From the NCBI GenBank assembly GCA_021495925.1, contig JAKEKT010000031.1:300271-364270 (forward strand): DNA of 64,000 nt, written 5' to 3'. Positions 1-10,080 of this stretch are shown here, piece by piece (positions within the stretch are counted from its first letter, which is position 1; each line of letters opens with the position of its first letter). The notes below the pieces were generated by a model. That model saw nothing but the letters and a program-made list of their open reading frames with translations. It made no database searches and had not been told where the DNA came from. Made by a program: the position numbers and the translations under genes. Source of the DNA: Diplodia intermedia (Eukaryota > Ascomycota > Dothideomycetes > Botryosphaeriales > Botryosphaeriaceae).

Positions 1-1670
1 ATCCTCCGGCGGCTTCGAGCTGCCCCTCCTTCCCCGAGGGGACCGGCCACGATTGATCTCAGAATGATCCGAGAGATAGCCTTCGTGGCTGCCACCCATG
101 CCAATTCCAAACTGACCAAGGTTCATCCCAGCCAAATTGTTGTCGTAAGCAGAAAGGAACCCGTTGTTCTGAGGGGAAGCAAAGTTCATCGCGTTGATAT
201 TACCACCCTGCATCGCCATGCCCGGGGAGCTGGGACGCGAACGACGACCGTTCATTGCTGCGAGTTGCTGAGCTTGCAGAGCAGCTGCCTGCTGAGGTGT
301 GAGCACCTGACCGAATTCATTCGTCATGACAACGCTGGCGGGAACATTTTGCTGCCCATTGTTATTGTTGTTATGCCCGGAGCCCTGTCCCTCCGAGGAA
401 CGAGCCCGGCGGTACTTTCGCACATCGTCCAGCTGTATCCGGTTGTTGACCGTGGAGAGGGCCGCTAGCTTCATCGCTGTTGCGTTCGCCACCATATCCG
501 CCTGGTTTGCCTGCTGCTGGAAGTTGGGCATCAGAGGTGTGTTCACCATTGACGCCCAGCTTCCGCTGGCTCCGTACGGGGACAGCATGGGCATACCGGC
601 TCCGGAGGCGTCCGGAGCATTGAGTGTGGTGCTCTGAATGTTCTGATCTCCGGAAAGCGTCATGGGACGAGGGGAACGGAGTCCGCCGGCAGAGGGCGGA
701 GGCTGAACAAACTGGCCCATCGGCGGGTGGTGGCTTGAGGATGACTTGGGACGCTGCGGTTGCTGGTTCTCACCACCACGAGGGCCCCACGGAGATGATG
801 GTGGCTGCGGCGCATTGTCCCTCTTGCCATCGTCCGGCGCTGAGATCGTAGGAGCGATCATCGACGAGCGATCGCCAATAGCGCTGTTGCGGTTTGAAGT
901 GGGCGCGGCGCCGGTATGCTGGGTGAACTCGGCCTTCTGCTTTGCAATCGCGGCCGCCGCATCGGGGAACATGGAGTTGATCGTGTTGCTGTCGAGACCA
1001 GAGTTGCGCTTCGCGCCAGGGGATGGCGGAGGGCGGCCGAGCCCAACCGAGTTGCGGGAGCCCTCAACGCTGAGCTTGTTCATAGCATCATTCAGCTTCT
1101 GAGACATGGGATCTTCGAGAAGTTAGCAACATCCTTGACAATTTCAATCCTGCAAGCATTATCGTGCGCACCTTTTTCGCCGAAATTGGCGGGCGACAGA
1201 ACGCTGGACATGGGGTGGCTCTTGGCCATCTGTTGAAGGACCTGAATAAAGAAGCGCTGCTGCACGCCCGTCGTCTGCTGGAGCAGCTGGTAGAGCGCGG
1301 CGGTTCGCTCAGGCTCGCTCAGGACACGAAACCACTGCTCGATGGCACTGAGCTCGTCCTTGAAATCCTGGTCCAGCGTCGCAGCGGCCATCTCTTCCAA
1401 CGTGATCTCGTATTGATCGATATCCGCAATCCACTGCTGCGCAGCATTGTCCATGGTGTCTTCGTCCTGGGTGCCTTGCTTGTTGAAGTAGACCTCGGAG
1501 GAGGGGCGAATTCCGCGGTTAGACAAAGGCGACGAGGCAAACACGCCCATGTCGGCCGAAGCGCGGAGGTGGTGGTTGGCGCCAATGGCCCTCGACGAGG
1601 GTGGGCGCAGCGACGAGCTCGAGGCCTCGGGCGTGCTGTTCCGGTTGCCGGCAATCTGGCTGACAGACAT
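1..1670 (-). CDS. vts1: Vts1-like RNA-binding protein, 5' part of gene (runs off the left edge)
   Basis: Vts1/Smaug-family post-transcriptional regulators bind hairpins in mRNAs through a C-terminal SAM domain and promote mRNA decay. Two exons are seen: 1670-1172 and 1112 to the window edge, joined over a 59-bp GT-AG intron (1113-1171). They encode 537 residues. The conserved fungal N-terminal block is clear: a segment with FNKQGTQDEDTMDNAAQQW is followed by a helical stretch around ALYQLLQQTTGVQQRFF and then SPANFGEKDPMSQKL. After that comes a long Ser/Pro/Gln/Asn-rich disordered region with poly-Asn. The SAM domain is not in the window and must lie beyond position 1. The start is the ATG at 1670 (MSVSQIAG); an in-frame ATG at 1694 is possible but less like the family. 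The stretch upstream to 2822 is long and may hold an extended 5' UTR. Confidence 0.9.
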
Positions 1671-2822
1671 GGTGGGCAGCGGTCGGGGGGTCACCGGTAG
1701 TTGTTGGGTGAGGATCGCAGCGGCGGGTGCGAAGGGCTTGGTGAGAATTCTGGGGCGCAGGTATCAGCGGCTCCTGTGGGCAGCAGCGGTGGTGCGGGGA
1801 GGCGAGTGCACGCACAATGCAGGCAACGAGAGGAAGCGCGTCGGTCGCCGTCGAAAACGCCCGCAGATCAACTGGCCTCAAGGGAGCTTCGAAGGCGGCG
1901 TCAGGAGAGTTGGAGGAAGGGTGCGTCTTTCTCAGCCGGCGGCGGGAGCGGGAGGCGGCGGGTGACGCCTCGCAGACGGGTGGGCGGAACTCAGAGCGCG
2001 GGAAGAGCAAGGTACAAGAAGAAAAGGCAAGATTGGGGGCAGGGTGAAAGAAGGGGAGGGCGCGGCGGAAGCGGCGTGCAAGAGAGCGTTGGCTGGCCGG
2101 ATGGAGGTGGCACCAAGGGACACAATGGGCTTCGACAGGGCAGGACCGATGCGGCTCGCTACAGAAGTAAATCCGAACCGGCGCCTTTGCTTGCACTTGG
2201 CTACGCATACAGCCCGCAGCGACTCGCCTGCTTGCCTGTGCGGATGGAGCTCAGCGCGAGCACATGCAGCTGCCCGCCGCGCCCTCCCCGAGTGATGTGC
2301 AGCGCTGCCATGATTATCACTGGGCCCTCGAGCCGGATCCGTGCGGCCGGTGCGAGCGCGGGCTTCTGTTCCACAAGGATCGCTGTAGGCCAACGGCCAG
2401 CAGCGCGCCTTCACTCCCCTCCTCGCGCCCGCTCGCCCGTGCGCCCCGGCGTGTCCGCAGCACTGCGCCGGAGCTCCCCTGAGGCCGGGCGTGGCTTGCG
2501 TGCCCCTGGCATCACGCAGACGCAGATTAGACGCACGCAGAACCTAAGCCGCAAGACATCGGTAGGGCAGGGCTGCACGTGCGCACGGATAAGACCATTG
2601 CCTGGGCCACGGCAACCATGTGTATGTATTATTGTAGCACGCAGTGACAGCGCCAATTTCGCATCCGAACGGCGCGGGCGTGGGCCGTGGGGCCTCTGCC
2701 CGTATGAGTGCCTCTGCCCACCGCCCAGGTCACTGCTATGTTCCCTCTTTCGTCCTCGCTTCCGTATCTGCCCCCAATCCGGCCATGCCCACGCAGGGGA
2801 CGCCTTTGGCGAGTCCGTCCGT
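1671..2822. other. Intergenic: vts1 upstream region and COG5 3' side
   Basis: GC-rich stretch of 1.15 kb between two leftward genes. It contains a long open frame on the plus strand (1701-3041), but its product is Arg/Pro/Ser-rich, low in complexity and unlike any family I know, so I do not call it. No clear TATA box or RNA gene was seen. Confidence 0.5.
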
Positions 2823-4214
2823 TCACCTCCCCAAAACTCCAATAATAGACCCGACCATAACCGCTGCCTCGCGCTCCCAATTGCCTGTTGCCGGCCCCTT
2901 GCCCCGGCTCAACGCGCTTGCCGGGAGCTGCGAGCCGCGATTCACGCACTCCCGGATTGCATCCCTGACTCTGTCCCTATTGCTGCGCAGCGTCCTCGCC
3001 GATACACCGCCGCGGTTGAGAATCTCCTGGACCCGCGGTGACAGCGCTGACGCGAGAGATCGCCAGAAGTATGACGCCAGCGAGGACGTGTCCAGCGAGT
3101 ACAGCAATGGCTGCAAAAAGTTCTGTGGAGGGAGCCGCGACGCGCTTCTCGGCCTTGCCGCCTTCTCCGCCCCCGGGCTACTGACCAGCGGATGCGAGGG
3201 AGGCCTGACCGACTCCAAGAGCGTCTCCAAAGCAACAATGTTCTGGCACCTTGCCGATATCTCCAACAGCGTCCGTTCAAGCGTCGGCAGCGTTGCCAGC
3301 GCCCGCGCGAGCGCCGCGAGAGACGACTTGAGGGCTGTTTGCAGGTATTCTTGCAGAGCGCTGACCAGGAGGGCCGGCTCGAACGTAGCCGTCGTTGCGT
3401 TTCTCAATGCCGGCGACAAAAGGTAGAGGGTCAGGAGGGCCGACGTGGTGCGGGACTTGGTGTCTTCGGTTTGCGCATATGTCGACGCAGCGCTGGGCTG
3501 CTGCGAACTGCCATTGGATGCCAGCAGCGAGGACATGGAAAACTCCCTAATTATTTGTTGCGAGCGAGAGACCAGCGTACGCTCCGCCGGGCCCAGCAGC
3601 TCGCTCTTCAACGTCGTGATGACATTGACACGTTCAAGCCCCTCGCCCTCTTCACCAGGCCTGGACGCTAGCAACACCTGCCGCAGCGCAACGAGCGTGT
3701 TGGACGACCGGACCATTGCTCTGTGATCCTCCTTCTTCCCCAGTATGGCGCCAGGCCCGCCAATCTCGGCCAGCTGAGCCTCTAGCTGCCGGCCCAGCAT
3801 CAGACAGCGTGCGACTGCACGGCCGACCTTGACCGTGTGACAAAGCCGCTCCGCTGCAAGACGCACCTGCTCCGCAGCTTCGTAGCGTTCAATGACCTCT
3901 TTCTCCAGCGTCTTGTACCCCTCCGTCAAGCTCGCAATCTGCGCCTCTACCTCGTCCAGTATCCGCTCTCCCGACTCCGCATGGTCTTTCGTGTATTCGA
4001 GCAGTGGCAAGGCCGACTTGGTGGTTAGCGTGTCGATATGTGTGTCAATCTCCTGCACGTCGAAGAGAACGCGCGAGAGCGGGGTGGAGAGGTCGAGCGG
4101 TGTGTCGGAGGGATTGTTCGTCGCGAGCACGAGGTTGTTGGCGAACCCTGTCGTTGAAAAAGACGGGTCGAGGAAGGCCTCGTAGTCAATGTAAGATGGC
4201 TCGTCGTCTGCCAT
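2823..4214 (-). CDS. cog5: Conserved oligomeric Golgi complex subunit 5 (COG5)
   Basis: COG5 belongs to lobe B of the eight-subunit COG tether, which guides retrograde vesicles within the Golgi and so maintains glycosylation enzymes. This is a single-exon gene of 463 residues, the usual size for the short fungal COG5. The N-terminal COG5 signature is strong: DYEAFLDPSF, then LVLATNNPSDTPLDL and DVQEIDTHIDTLTTKSALP. A helical region rich in Glu/Arg/Ala follows, predicted to form the coiled bundle by which COG subunits pair. The start is the ATG at 4214 (MADDEPSYIDYE); the longer frame upstream (4304) adds a non-conserved, Arg-rich stretch. A palindromic MITE-like element lies 156 bp upstream of the start and may fall in the promoter. 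Confidence 0.9.
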   Translation of the reverse strand: MADDEPSYIDYEAFLDPSFSTTGFANNLVLATNNPSDTPLDLSTPLSRVLFDVQEIDTHIDTLTTKSALPLLEYTKDHAESGERILDEVEAQIASLTEGYKTLEKEVIERYEAAEQVRLAAERLCHTVKVGRAVARCLMLGRQLEAQLAEIGGPGAILGKKEDHRAMVRSSNTLVALRQVLLASRPGEEGEGLERVNVITTLKSELLGPAERTLVSRSQQIIREFSMSSLLASNGSSQQPSAASTYAQTEDTKSRTTSALLTLYLLSPALRNATTATFEPALLVSALQEYLQTALKSSLAALARALATLPTLERTLLEISARCQNIVALETLLESVRPPSHPLVSSPGAEKAARPRSASRLPPQNFLQPLLYSLDTSSLASYFWRSLASALSPRVQEILNRGGVSARTLRSNRDRVRDAIRECVNRGSQLPASALSRGKGPATGNWEREAAVMVGSIIGVLGR

Positions 4215-4863
4215 TGTCTCTGTGCAGCGGCTTTCGCAGCTTCGCTCACGGTCGTCTCTTCGGTTGGGTTGAAGTTCAGGCCAGGTTGGTGTTCGGTGAT
4301 GCACCAGCCCCCGCGCCGCTCCTTCCCTACGCCTCGGCGCACGTTCACTCCACTCTTGCTACATTTACGTACGTGGGTAGTCGAATACAAGATCCGGACG
4401 TAAACAAATAATTTTAATGCGTATATTTGCGTCCGGATCTTGTCTTCGACTACCCACGTAGATGGACAAAAGAGGGGGTCGAGCTCGGTAAACTTGGGAG
4501 GGCTTCAATCTTCTGTCACCCCGTGTCGGTTCACTTAGTATTGCAAAATTGTGAGGTAGTTGAAGCTCTTATCTGGATACTTGCTCGCGGATGTGCCGTG
4601 CATTCATGTACTGATGGACGCTTCAACTGCCTGTCCTATGTTACGGTTTCGGTGTGAATGCGTTTCGTATACACACAACTGTCACGCATGTCTTGCTCTT
4701 GCACACACAAACACACACAGATAAGCTTCATTAGGAAACTTTCATTCGACCGCCATGATATACCAGTAAAGTGAAAATACCGATTCCCGTATCGCCCGAT
4801 GTTCAATACAATGTTACAATCGTGAAAAGAAAAATCCACCACACGCTGCCCTCAGCTGCTGAT
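4215..4863. other. Intergenic: COG5 promoter side and aconitase 3' side
   Basis: Contains one near-perfect palindromic element (4370-4460, listed separately). The rest is AT-richer than the neighbours and shows no coding frame of note. Confidence 0.6.
4370..4460. mobile_element. MITE-like palindromic element, copy A (best preserved)
   Basis: A 91-bp sequence with two 35-nt inverted arms (4370-4404 and 4426-4460) that differ at only two positions, around a 21-nt AT-rich centre. The arm begins TACGTGGGTAGTCGAA and goes on through ACAAGATCCGGACG. The element starts and ends with TA, which would fit a TA target duplication of the Tc1/mariner type; that is inference. Related copies are at about 9646-9732, 9558-9600, 17421-17513 and 46340-46395. 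Confidence 0.75.
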
Positions 4864-7752
4864 CTATGCCTTGGCATTCTTGGCCATGGTGTTCAGCGCG
4901 CTTCCGTTCTTGAACCATTCGATCTGACCCTCGTTGAATGTGTGCGACAACTCAATGTCGAAGGTCTTGTCGCCATTGGCCGGGTGCACCCGGAGAGTCA
5001 TGGGCTTGCCGACAGCAAGCTGAGTGCACAGGAGGTCGACCTTGTCGTCGGGCTGGATCTTGTCGTAATCCTCAGGGTTGGAGAAAGTCAGAGGAAGCAT
5101 ACCCTGCTTCTTCAGGTTGGTCTCGTGCTGCACGACTGGTTAGCTGTTGTCAAGAGGGCAGAGGCCATGTCAAGACTTACGATTCTAGCAAAGCTCTTCG
5201 TAATGATGGCGAGACCACCCAGGTGGCGGGGCTCGAGAGCAGCATGCTCGCGGGAAGAACCCTCGCCGTAGTTCCAGTCACCGATAACGACCCACTTGAT
5301 GCCCTTCTTCTTGTAGTCGCGGGCAACATCGGGAACGCCACCATAGCTGTTGTCAGTCTGGTTCTTGATCTTGTTCGCCTCGCCGTTAGCAGAGTTGATG
5401 GCGCCGATAAGCATGTTGTTGGAAATGTTGTCAAGATGTCCACGGTACTTGAGCCAGGGACCGGCCATGGAGATGTGGTCAGTGGTGGTCTTGCCCTGCG
5501 CCTTGATCAGAATCGGGAGGTTCTCCGCATCCTTGCCATCCCACGCCTGGAAGGGCTCGAGGACTTGAAGACGGTCGCTCGTAGGTGAGACAGCGACGCT
5601 CACGCTCGAGCGGTCGGCCGGGGGAGCCTGGTAGGTGTTGCGGCCGGGGTCGAAGCCCTGGGAGGGCAGACCGTCACCGTGGGGCTCCTTCAGCTTGAAG
5701 TCCTTGCCGTCAGCGCCCTTGAGTGTGTCCGTGAGGGGGTTGAAGTTGAGAGTGCCGGCAATGGTGAGGGCGACGACGAGATCAGGAGAGGTGACGAAGG
5801 CGTGGGTCGCCGGGTTGGCGTCGTTGCGGCCCGTGAAGTTGCGGTTGTACGACGAGATGATCGAGTTTGGGACACCTCGGGCCACATCTTTTCTATCCCT
5901 AAAGAGACAGTCAGCATCGCGATGGTGGTGTAATGAGTGAGAACTTCTTTGTACCATTGACCCTGTGCACACCAAAGTTAGCCGCTGTACTGAGCAAAGT
6001 TGACTGTGGTCGACAAGTCACATGCGCGAGCTTCAAACAAGTTTGAAGACCCGGCTGCGCGGGGGAGGGTAGGGGAACGGGGCTGGCCAATGTTGACCGC
6101 GGTCAACAAGCCACTTGATAGAGGTTCAAACAAGTTTGAAGACTCAGCTGTGCAGAAGAGAGTAAGGAAACGGTAGCTGTACGTACAATACAAGGCCCGC
6201 AGGCGTTGGCTATGAATTCGTTAGCGAGAGTGTCATGTAGGGATTGTGTAACTGAGACTCACCCAACACCATTCCACCGAATTCTTCAAAGGTCTTGAGT
6301 TGACCGTCGCGCTCAATGGTGGCTCTAATTTGCTCTGAGCCCGGGGTAATCCTGGAGAAGTTAGCTTGATTTGGGACAGACGAAAGAAAGTTGCTTACGT
6401 GAATAGAGCCTTAGCCTTGACGCCGTGGTCCATGGCGTCGCGGGCAATGTTCGCGGCTCTCGACATATCCTCGTAAGAAGAGTTGGTGCAAGAGCCAATC
6501 AAACCGACCTTGAGGTCGTCCGGCCAGCCATTCTCCTTGACGGCATCCTTGAACTTGCTGATGGGAGTCGCAAGATCGGGAGTGAAGGGGCCGTTGATGT
6601 GGGGCTCCAGCTCAGAGAGGTTGATCTCGATGAGCTGGTCGTACTCGGCACCCTCGTCCTCGCGGAGATCCTTGGCGTAGGTGCGCGCGAAGTCACCAAT
6701 GTCCTTACGCTTGGTAGCAGCCAGGTAGTCGTACATGCGGTCGTTGAAAGGGAAGATAGAGGTGGTAGCACCAATCTCAGCACCCATGTTGCAAATGGTA
6801 CCCATACCGGTGCAAGAGAGAGAATCGGTTCCGGGACCGTGGTACTCAATGATGGCGCCAGTACCACCCTTGACGGTGAGGATGCCAGCGACCTTCAGAA
6901 TGATGTCTACAAATCGTTAGCGTGTTCTCGGTTGTCAATTGGTGCAACGAGAGGCGCCTGCGAGCTTTGCTCGTATGCCCGGGGCCAGCTAAGACGCGCC
7001 AAGGACGGCTGCAAAACACGAGAGGGATCAATTGACTTACCCTTGGGAGAAGTCCAGCCAGACATCTGGCCAGTGAGCTTGACACCAATGACCTTGGGGG
7101 CCTTGAGCTCCCAGGGGAGGTTGGCCATGACGTCGACGGCATCAGCACCACCAACGCCAATGGCGGCCATTCCCAGACCACCAGCATTGGGCGTGTGCGA
7201 GTCGGTGCCAATCATCAAACCACCGGGGAAAGCGTAGTTCTCGAGCACGATCTGGTGGATGATACCAGAGCCAGGCCTCCAGAAGCCAATGTTGTACTTG
7301 GCGCACGAAGTCGACAGGAAGTCGTAAACCTCCTTGTTGATGTCCGTGGCGCGCTCGAGATCCTTCTCGCCGCCGACCTGCGCCTCAATCAAGTGGTCGC
7401 AGTGGACGGTGGTGGGGGTGGCCACCGAAGGCATGCCGGCGGACATGAACTGCAGGATAGCCATCTGGGCGGTGGCATCCTGGCAAGCAACACGATCCGG
7501 CCTCAGCTTCAAGTATGACTTTCCACGCTCGATCTCCTGGTTGTGGGGATCGTCGAGATGAGAGTAGATGATCTTCTCGGCGTAGGTAAGGGGCTTGTTC
7601 AGGCGGCCGCGCACGATGGACAGGTTCTCCGCCATCTTGGCGTAGTTGATGAAGTTGCCATCCTCGTGGATGTTCTGGCGGACCTTGCGGCTGAGGGGAG
7701 CCTCGCTGACGGTGGCCAGGCCGCGGCGGGCCAGCCGCGAGAAACGCTGCAT
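4864..7752 (-). CDS. aco1: Aconitate hydratase, mitochondrial (7 exons)
   Basis: Aconitase interconverts citrate and isocitrate in the TCA cycle using a [4Fe-4S] cluster. Exons: 7752-7041, 6906-6399, 6351-6263, 6209-6187, 5962-5955, 5898-5181 and 5127-4864, giving 2322 nt and 773 residues, normal for the family. The N-terminus MQRFSRLARRGLATVSEA looks like a mitochondrial presequence. Cluster ligands are visible: Cys in GSCTNSS (about residue 377) and the two Cys of CGPC (about 440-443). Substrate and fold motifs include GTDSHTPNAGG and GEGSSREHAALEPRHLGG. Exon 5 is an 8-nt microexon (GGTCAATG, residues Gly-Gln-Trp) just after CGPC. The intron before it (5963-6186) is 224 bp and carries a 93-bp tandem duplication. 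All junctions are GT-AG. Confidence 0.93.
5955..5962 (-). other. aco1: 8-nt microexon of the aconitase gene
   Basis: Only the eight bases GGTCAATG are needed to link CGPCI (exon 4) to WDRKD (exon 6) in frame; they are flanked by AG upstream and GT downstream on the minus strand. Without them the conserved CGPCIGQWDRKD would break. Confidence 0.85.
5999..6184. repeat. 93-bp tandem duplication inside an aconitase intron
   Basis: Two units, 5999-6091 and 6092-6184, repeat with a period of 93 bp; the first 82 bases align without gaps. Each carries two palindromes: GTTGACCGCGGTCAAC (perfect in unit 2 at 6092-6107, imperfect in unit 1) and TTCAAACAAGTTTGAA (6032-6047 and 6125-6140). Most differences are C/T or G/A, with unit 2 the more A/T-rich; a block of transversions lies near the middle. 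Confidence 0.85.
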
Positions 7753-8472
7753 GGTGGGCGGCGATGAAGAAGAGAGGGAGGGGAGAGTGGTGGTGGTGAG
7801 GAGGGAGAAGTGTAGAAGTGGGCGTCGATGGATGGACAGCTTTAGATCGCGCCGTGCCGGAACGAGGAGAAGCCCGGCCAATCAGCCGCGCGCATTTTTA
7901 ACAACAGCCAACGTCCAAGCCCGTCCGCTCTGCCGAGGGATTGAGGTCATCCTTTCGTTCCATTGGTCCGCACGTGCAGCCAGCACTCGACCCGACGACC
8001 GCGCCGAAGGAGCTTTGACGCTGAGGAAAAATCTGCGAGGTCTGCAGGTCTGCACTTCGACAAGCGTGCCGTATGCGGCAGGTCCACCGGGCCGCGCCCT
8101 CGCTGGCCCAGCAGATGCAACCTGGGCTCGCATCGCCAGCCCGGGGTAGCAGCACATCGCTGCGGTTGCGAGGGCTCTGCCACCGCCACAGTCCTGCTTC
8201 GATAACGTCGCGCTGCATGGGCGGCCGTGACGGGCTGCCGTTCCGCATTTGCACATGACGCAGCGCTGCCCAGCTCGGAGGAGCGGCGGCAACGCCCGAG
8301 CCCGGGCGGCGTCCAAATCTTTGTACCGGCCGCGGTGTTCGTCCTGCCCGCGGAACTTGACCGCCCTGCAATAACGCAACCTAAGCACTGCAACGCACAA
8401 CGCAGCCCACATCCGCCTGGGAGTTGCCGCCGTCGCCGACCGATTCCAGCCAGCGTCACCGCGCCCATCGCC
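7753..8472. other. Intergenic: divergent region between aconitase and bud20
   Basis: 720-bp divergent upstream region for both genes. Long open frames on both strands here are shadows of GC-rich composition. No convincing TATA box was seen. Confidence 0.5.
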
Positions 8473-9195
8473 ATGCCTGCCATCCGGGGAGCGCAATCCA
8501 AGAAGAAGACGCGCCGCTACACGCGCGACGTCGACCAGGTCCACGCCGACCTGCGCTCTGAACGCCACCTCCAGCTGTACAAGGAAACAAAGGCGGAGGA
8601 GGACCTGCCCGCCCTCGGCCAGTTCTACTGCAAAGAATGCGCGAAATGGTTTGAGAGCAACGACAATCTCACCTCGCACCAGCGTGGAAAGCCTCACAAG
8701 CGGAGGTAAGTTTCTGCAGCATACCCGGTTTGCATGGTTGGACTCAACCACTTGCGCTGCATGCCGGGGCGATTGAATGGGCTTGTCCGCACGAAAGTAG
8801 CACTTGCTTGCAGAGGGCTGCAGTTCAATCGAAGTTGGCAGGGCCAAGCTTTTACTCTTCGCCTGGTCGATTCCGAACGTGTGGATCAAAAACATAGGCT
8901 CTTCCGCGATGCTTGTGCTACCCGTATCCGCCTGCATGTACACTGTTCTCCATCAAGCATGGTTTCACACGGCCACTTTATCTAGAGCAAGGCTGTCCAG
9001 ATCAGACATGGGCATCGAGACTGACATATCCGCGGTTTTAGGTTGCGGCAGCTGCGCGAGGAGCCACACACTCCGAAGGAGTCCGAAGCAGCCGTGGGGC
9101 TGCGTACGGACAACGGGACAAGAAGCAACGGCCCAGACAGGACTGGCTTGTCGGGCGCCGTTGAGAGCATGATGGTGGAAGAGACAGTTGCGTGA
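8473..9195 (+). CDS. bud20: Bud20-like C2H2 zinc-finger protein (pre-60S export/biogenesis)
   Basis: Bud20/ZNF593 proteins join late nuclear pre-60S ribosomal particles and help their export. Exons 8473-8705 and 9042-9195 give 128 residues, the usual size. The basic N-terminus (GAQSKKKTRRYTRDVDQVH) is typical, followed by the single zinc finger FYCKECAKWFESNDNLTSHQ, where the two Cys and the first His are seen, with the second His in GKPHKRR. The splice joins KRR to LRQLREEPHTPKE. The intron (8706-9041, 336 bp) is far longer than others in the window. The C-terminal 35 residues are not conserved in type. Confidence 0.92.
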
Positions 9196-9557
9196 GGCAG
9201 TTTCCAAAAGTTGGGTTATGAGCAGCGAGGCATTGAATTCAATCGGCGTTCATTCGGTTCTGCTCGGGGAAACGGGAGCGCCCATGGCTACGGGCCCAGG
9301 AGAGTGTGGAGTTGCGGGAAATGGGATCTGTCGGCACGTTTTCGTGTTCGCTGATTGGACACGGAAGCCGCATGACGGCGTGGTAGCGTAACTGGCTTCG
9401 ACGTGGGTAGTGATGTACCCGCAAGGGTCCGCTACATACATGCCTTGAGGGCGCAGGATCGAGATGCAGTGTCCACGAGGGAATATCGCACGGGTGGACG
9501 GATGCGCCTGGGGTTCCGGACAGCCACAGCTGGATGCAAATAGATCGAGTCGACGTT

Positions 9558-9600
9558 TACGTGGGTAGTGGAAACCAAAGTCTGGACATGTTTGCACGAC
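9558..9600. mobile_element. MITE-like element, half-copy D
   Basis: Starts TACGTGGGTAGTGGAA and continues TCTGGACATGTTTGCACG. It matches the left half of copy C (17421-17513) best and copy A in its first 16 bases. No matching right arm follows, so it is a fragment lying about 45 bp left of copy B. Confidence 0.6.
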
Positions 9601-9645
9601 CCAAACCTCGCGTGCTTCTCTGCGACGCATCGTCGGAGGGCAAAG

Positions 9646-9732
9646 CTGGGTAGTTGGATACAAGATCCGGACGCAAATGCAAGTTTTAAATGCGCACTTT
9701 TACGTCCGGATCTTGTCTTCAACTGCCTATAA
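9646..9732. mobile_element. MITE-like palindromic element, copy B
   Basis: Inverted arms with the shared core ACAAGATCCGGACG on both sides (left from 9648, right to about 9729) and a centre with TTTTAAA. Arms are close to those of copy A with mainly C/T and G/A changes. The right edge runs into CCTATAAATA. Confidence 0.7.
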
Positions 9733-10080
9733 ATATGATGATGCGGCAGCTACGGACGTCAGGTGGGCAATCTCTGAGAAATCGATGTTCGAGTCATGGA
9801 GAAAGAGCGATACACAAGACATGACACAATCGGACATTAACCACGCCCACAATACTGCTACAAACCCCCAAGACGGGGCTGCTAGAGGAAATAGATAGGC
9901 CAGGTGCAGTTGCAGCACCCTAAAGACCCATGTGCTGCCCAATGTTCTAGGCACAAGCCGTAACGCAGCCCTGCTTGCTGCCTGGCCTTCTGCCTGCCCA
10001 CAACGTGGAACACAAAGACAGCCGCGCAATCTGCGACACCAACACAACCCCTTCAACCCTTGCTCAACAGTGTGAGATCC

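Larger units (their letters stand above)
9196..10080. other. Intergenic: bud20 3' side and mog1 upstream region with MITE remnants
   Basis: Holds MITE-like copy B (about 9646-9732), half-copy D (9558-9600) and a very short match (ACGTGGGTAG, 9401-9410). TATAAATA at 9728-9735 overlaps the right edge of copy B. No gene recognised. Confidence 0.6.

Noticed and set aside
1701..3041. 446-codon plus-strand open frame
   Set aside because: Low-complexity Arg/Pro/Ser-rich product; overlaps the vts1 upstream region and the COG5 3' end; no family features.
7882..8943. 353-codon minus-strand open frame
   Set aside because: Runs antisense to the bud20 exon and promoter; no conserved segments.
8706..9041. 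C/D-box snoRNA in the bud20 intron
   Set aside because: No TGATGA box seen.
9401..9420. A further MITE copy
   Set aside because: Only ACGTGGGTAG matches; too short to count as a copy.
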